Assembly: GCA_038147155.1 (NCBI GenBank)
Contig: JAYQTA010000011.1
Coordinates: 1-64,000, forward strand
Direction of reading: 5' to 3'
Length of the DNA stretch: 64,000 nt
Source: Australimonas brisbanensis
Lineage (GTDB): Bacteria > Chloroflexota > Dehalococcoidia > Lucifugimonadales > Australimonadaceae
The notes under the pieces: model-generated
What the model saw: only the letters and a program-made list of their open reading frames with translations
Databases searched by the model: none
Told to the model about the DNA's origin: nothing
Program-made: the position numbers and the translations under genes
Part shown: one piece after another, positions 62,947-64,000 of the stretch
Layout of the letters: each line of letters starts with the position of its first letter
How positions within the stretch are numbered: the stretch's first letter is position 1

Positions 62947-64000
62947 CTACGCCGCTTCGGGAACGACCGCGGGGTCAGGGGCGGGCGTGGGCGCCAGCAG
63001 CACCACGGACGCGGCCTGCATGGGCCGGGGGGTGCGCAGGGAGATCCACACCAGGCCCACCGCGCTGGCCCGCAGGCCCGTGGAGACGTAGAACAGCCCC
63101 ACCAGCGGCATGGTCACCAGCGGGCTCACCACCGGCAGCAGCAGGGCGCCCAGGCTCGCCCCCGCGAAGGCGCCCACACCAGAGAGGGCGTTGTAGACCG
63201 CCACGTTCCCCATGCGCCGCTCCCGCCCGCCCTCGCGGGCCAGCAGGCTCATGGCCGCCAGGTTGAATCCGGCCCAGCCGATGCCGCTGATCACCTGCGC
63301 GGGGATCGCGTGCCACGGCTCGCGCACCAGCGTCCACAGCAGCGGCACCAGGATGATGCCCAGGGTGGAGAACCGGATGGCGGCACCATCCCCGTGCTTG
63401 TCCGCGAAGCGGCCCCAGAAGCGCAGGGCCACCGCGGAGGAGAGGGTGAACACCACCGTGGTGAAGGCGTAGGCCAGGTACGAGAACCCCAGGTCCCGCA
63501 GCTGGAAGACGGCGATGTAGGGGGCCGCGACGAAGCTGCCCACCATGAGCACCCCGGAGGAGGCGGCGAAGCGGCCCACGCGGCTGGTGCGCAGCTCACG
63601 CAGGGACACGGCCATCTCGTGGGAGCAGTCACGCGGCTCGGGGCGCGGCTCGTAGAGGCGGCGCAGCAGCCAGGCGGAGGCGAACTGGAGCCCCGCACCC
63701 ACGCTCAGCAGAGCGGCGAAGGCCATCAGGCCGACGGCCCCGGACAGGGTGTCCAGGAACAGGCCCCCCAGCAGGAACACGCCGATGGCGGCGGGCATGC
63801 CCACGCTGGTGCGCAGGGCCATGTAGCGCCCGCGCCGCCCGCGTGGCACCACCGTGCCCATCCACCCGCCCCACAGCGGGTTGGGCAGCTCCAGCGCCAC
63901 CAGCACCAGGGCGCTCCAGAGCATCAGCATCCACACCCGCGCCCCCTCGGGCAGCGCCAGCACGGAGGCTGCGCCCAGGAAGGCCGCACCGCCCACCACG
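62947..64000 (-). CDS. Major facilitator superfamily transporter (5' end outside the window)
   Basis: The visible 350 residues hold about nine to ten membrane segments with the MFS loop pattern (GTVVPRGRRGRYMALRTS, RFWGRFADKHGDGAAIRFST). The frame stays open to the end of the window, so the start is missing. A tail rich in Pro and Ala ends at 62947. Some residues recall DUF/MFS proteins of spore or exporter type, but the substrate is not clear. Confidence 0.82.
   Translation of the reverse strand, partial: VVGGAAFLGAASVLALPEGARVWMLMLWSALVLVALELPNPLWGGWMGTVVPRGRRGRYMALRTSVGMPAAIGVFLLGGLFLDTLSGAVGLMAFAALLSVGAGLQFASAWLLRRLYEPRPEPRDCSHEMAVSLRELRTSRVGRFAASSGVLMVGSFVAAPYIAVFQLRDLGFSYLAYAFTTVVFTLSSAVALRFWGRFADKHGDGAAIRFSTLGIILVPLLWTLVREPWHAIPAQVISGIGWAGFNLAAMSLLAREGGRERRMGNVAVYNALSGVGAFAGASLGALLLPVVSPLVTMPLVGLFYVSTGLRASAVGLVWISLRTPRPMQAASVVLLAPTPAPDPAVVPEAA

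Overview
This is a very GC-rich bacterial chromosome segment made almost entirely of core genes. It has no rRNA, tRNA, CRISPR array, insertion sequence or phage gene that I can see. Gene content and order (glnA-gltB, gyrB, a cytidylate kinase/acyltransferase fusion, nadD-pyrE, obgE-dnaA, dgt, dnaG-rpoD, ybeY-dnaX-ybaB-recR-ffh, nusA-ylxR-infB-rbfA-truB), mycobacterial-type CysM, tandem DinB and SDR genes and a selenocysteine-containing SelD fit an uncultured Chloroflexota bacterium (Dehalococcoidia-like). That placement is inference from gene content, not a phylogeny.

Layout. 0-17.5 kb, all minus strand: nitrogen assimilation (gltB, glnA, a small winged-helix regulator), ppdK, cmk-plsC, gyrB, pyrE, nadD, obgE, dnaA. 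17.8-24.5 kb: fmt, rplY, an Rrf2 regulator next to a MoeB-like/CysM sulfur pair, an atypical response regulator, an FmdB zinc ribbon, a DUF1461 (Lit-like) membrane protein and mazG. 24.6-27.8 kb: a three-gene ABC exporter operon. 27.8-32.6 kb: dgt, a repeat element, dnaG, rpoD. 32.7-40 kb: AlkA-like glycosylase, membrane protein, SLOG protein, ffh, recR, ybaB, dnaX, ybeY. 40.0-45.3 kb: a repeat element, three DinB paralogues, three SDR paralogues, recO. 45.7-52.8 kb: PDZ protein, JAMM peptidase, selD, ftsH, greA, pyrD. 52.8-57.4 kb: two lipoproteins, a hydrolase, an SDR and a FIST protein. 57.5-62.7 kb: the nusA operon. 62.7-64 kb: a third repeat copy and a transporter cut by the window end.

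Most notable points. (1) selD has an in-frame TGA exactly at the catalytic Cys position, followed by a perfect hairpin, so it should be a selenoprotein. (2) A dispersed, hairpin-rich intergenic repeat occurs three times (about 28.9, 40.2 and 62.8 kb); two copies share 86 identical bases, and the middle copy has inverted terminal arms. (3) gltB and rpoD, which should be intact, carry clustered single-base indels inside their most conserved stretches, which looks like consensus error. (4) Several genes have informative leaders: a consensus promoter followed at once by a hairpin with a U tract before glnA, a similar hairpin before nusA, and extended -10 promoters that place some transcripts at or near the start codon. 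(5) DnaX ends in an SSB-like acidic tip, GreA has an unusual N-terminal domain, and NusA has an Arg/Gly-rich tail.
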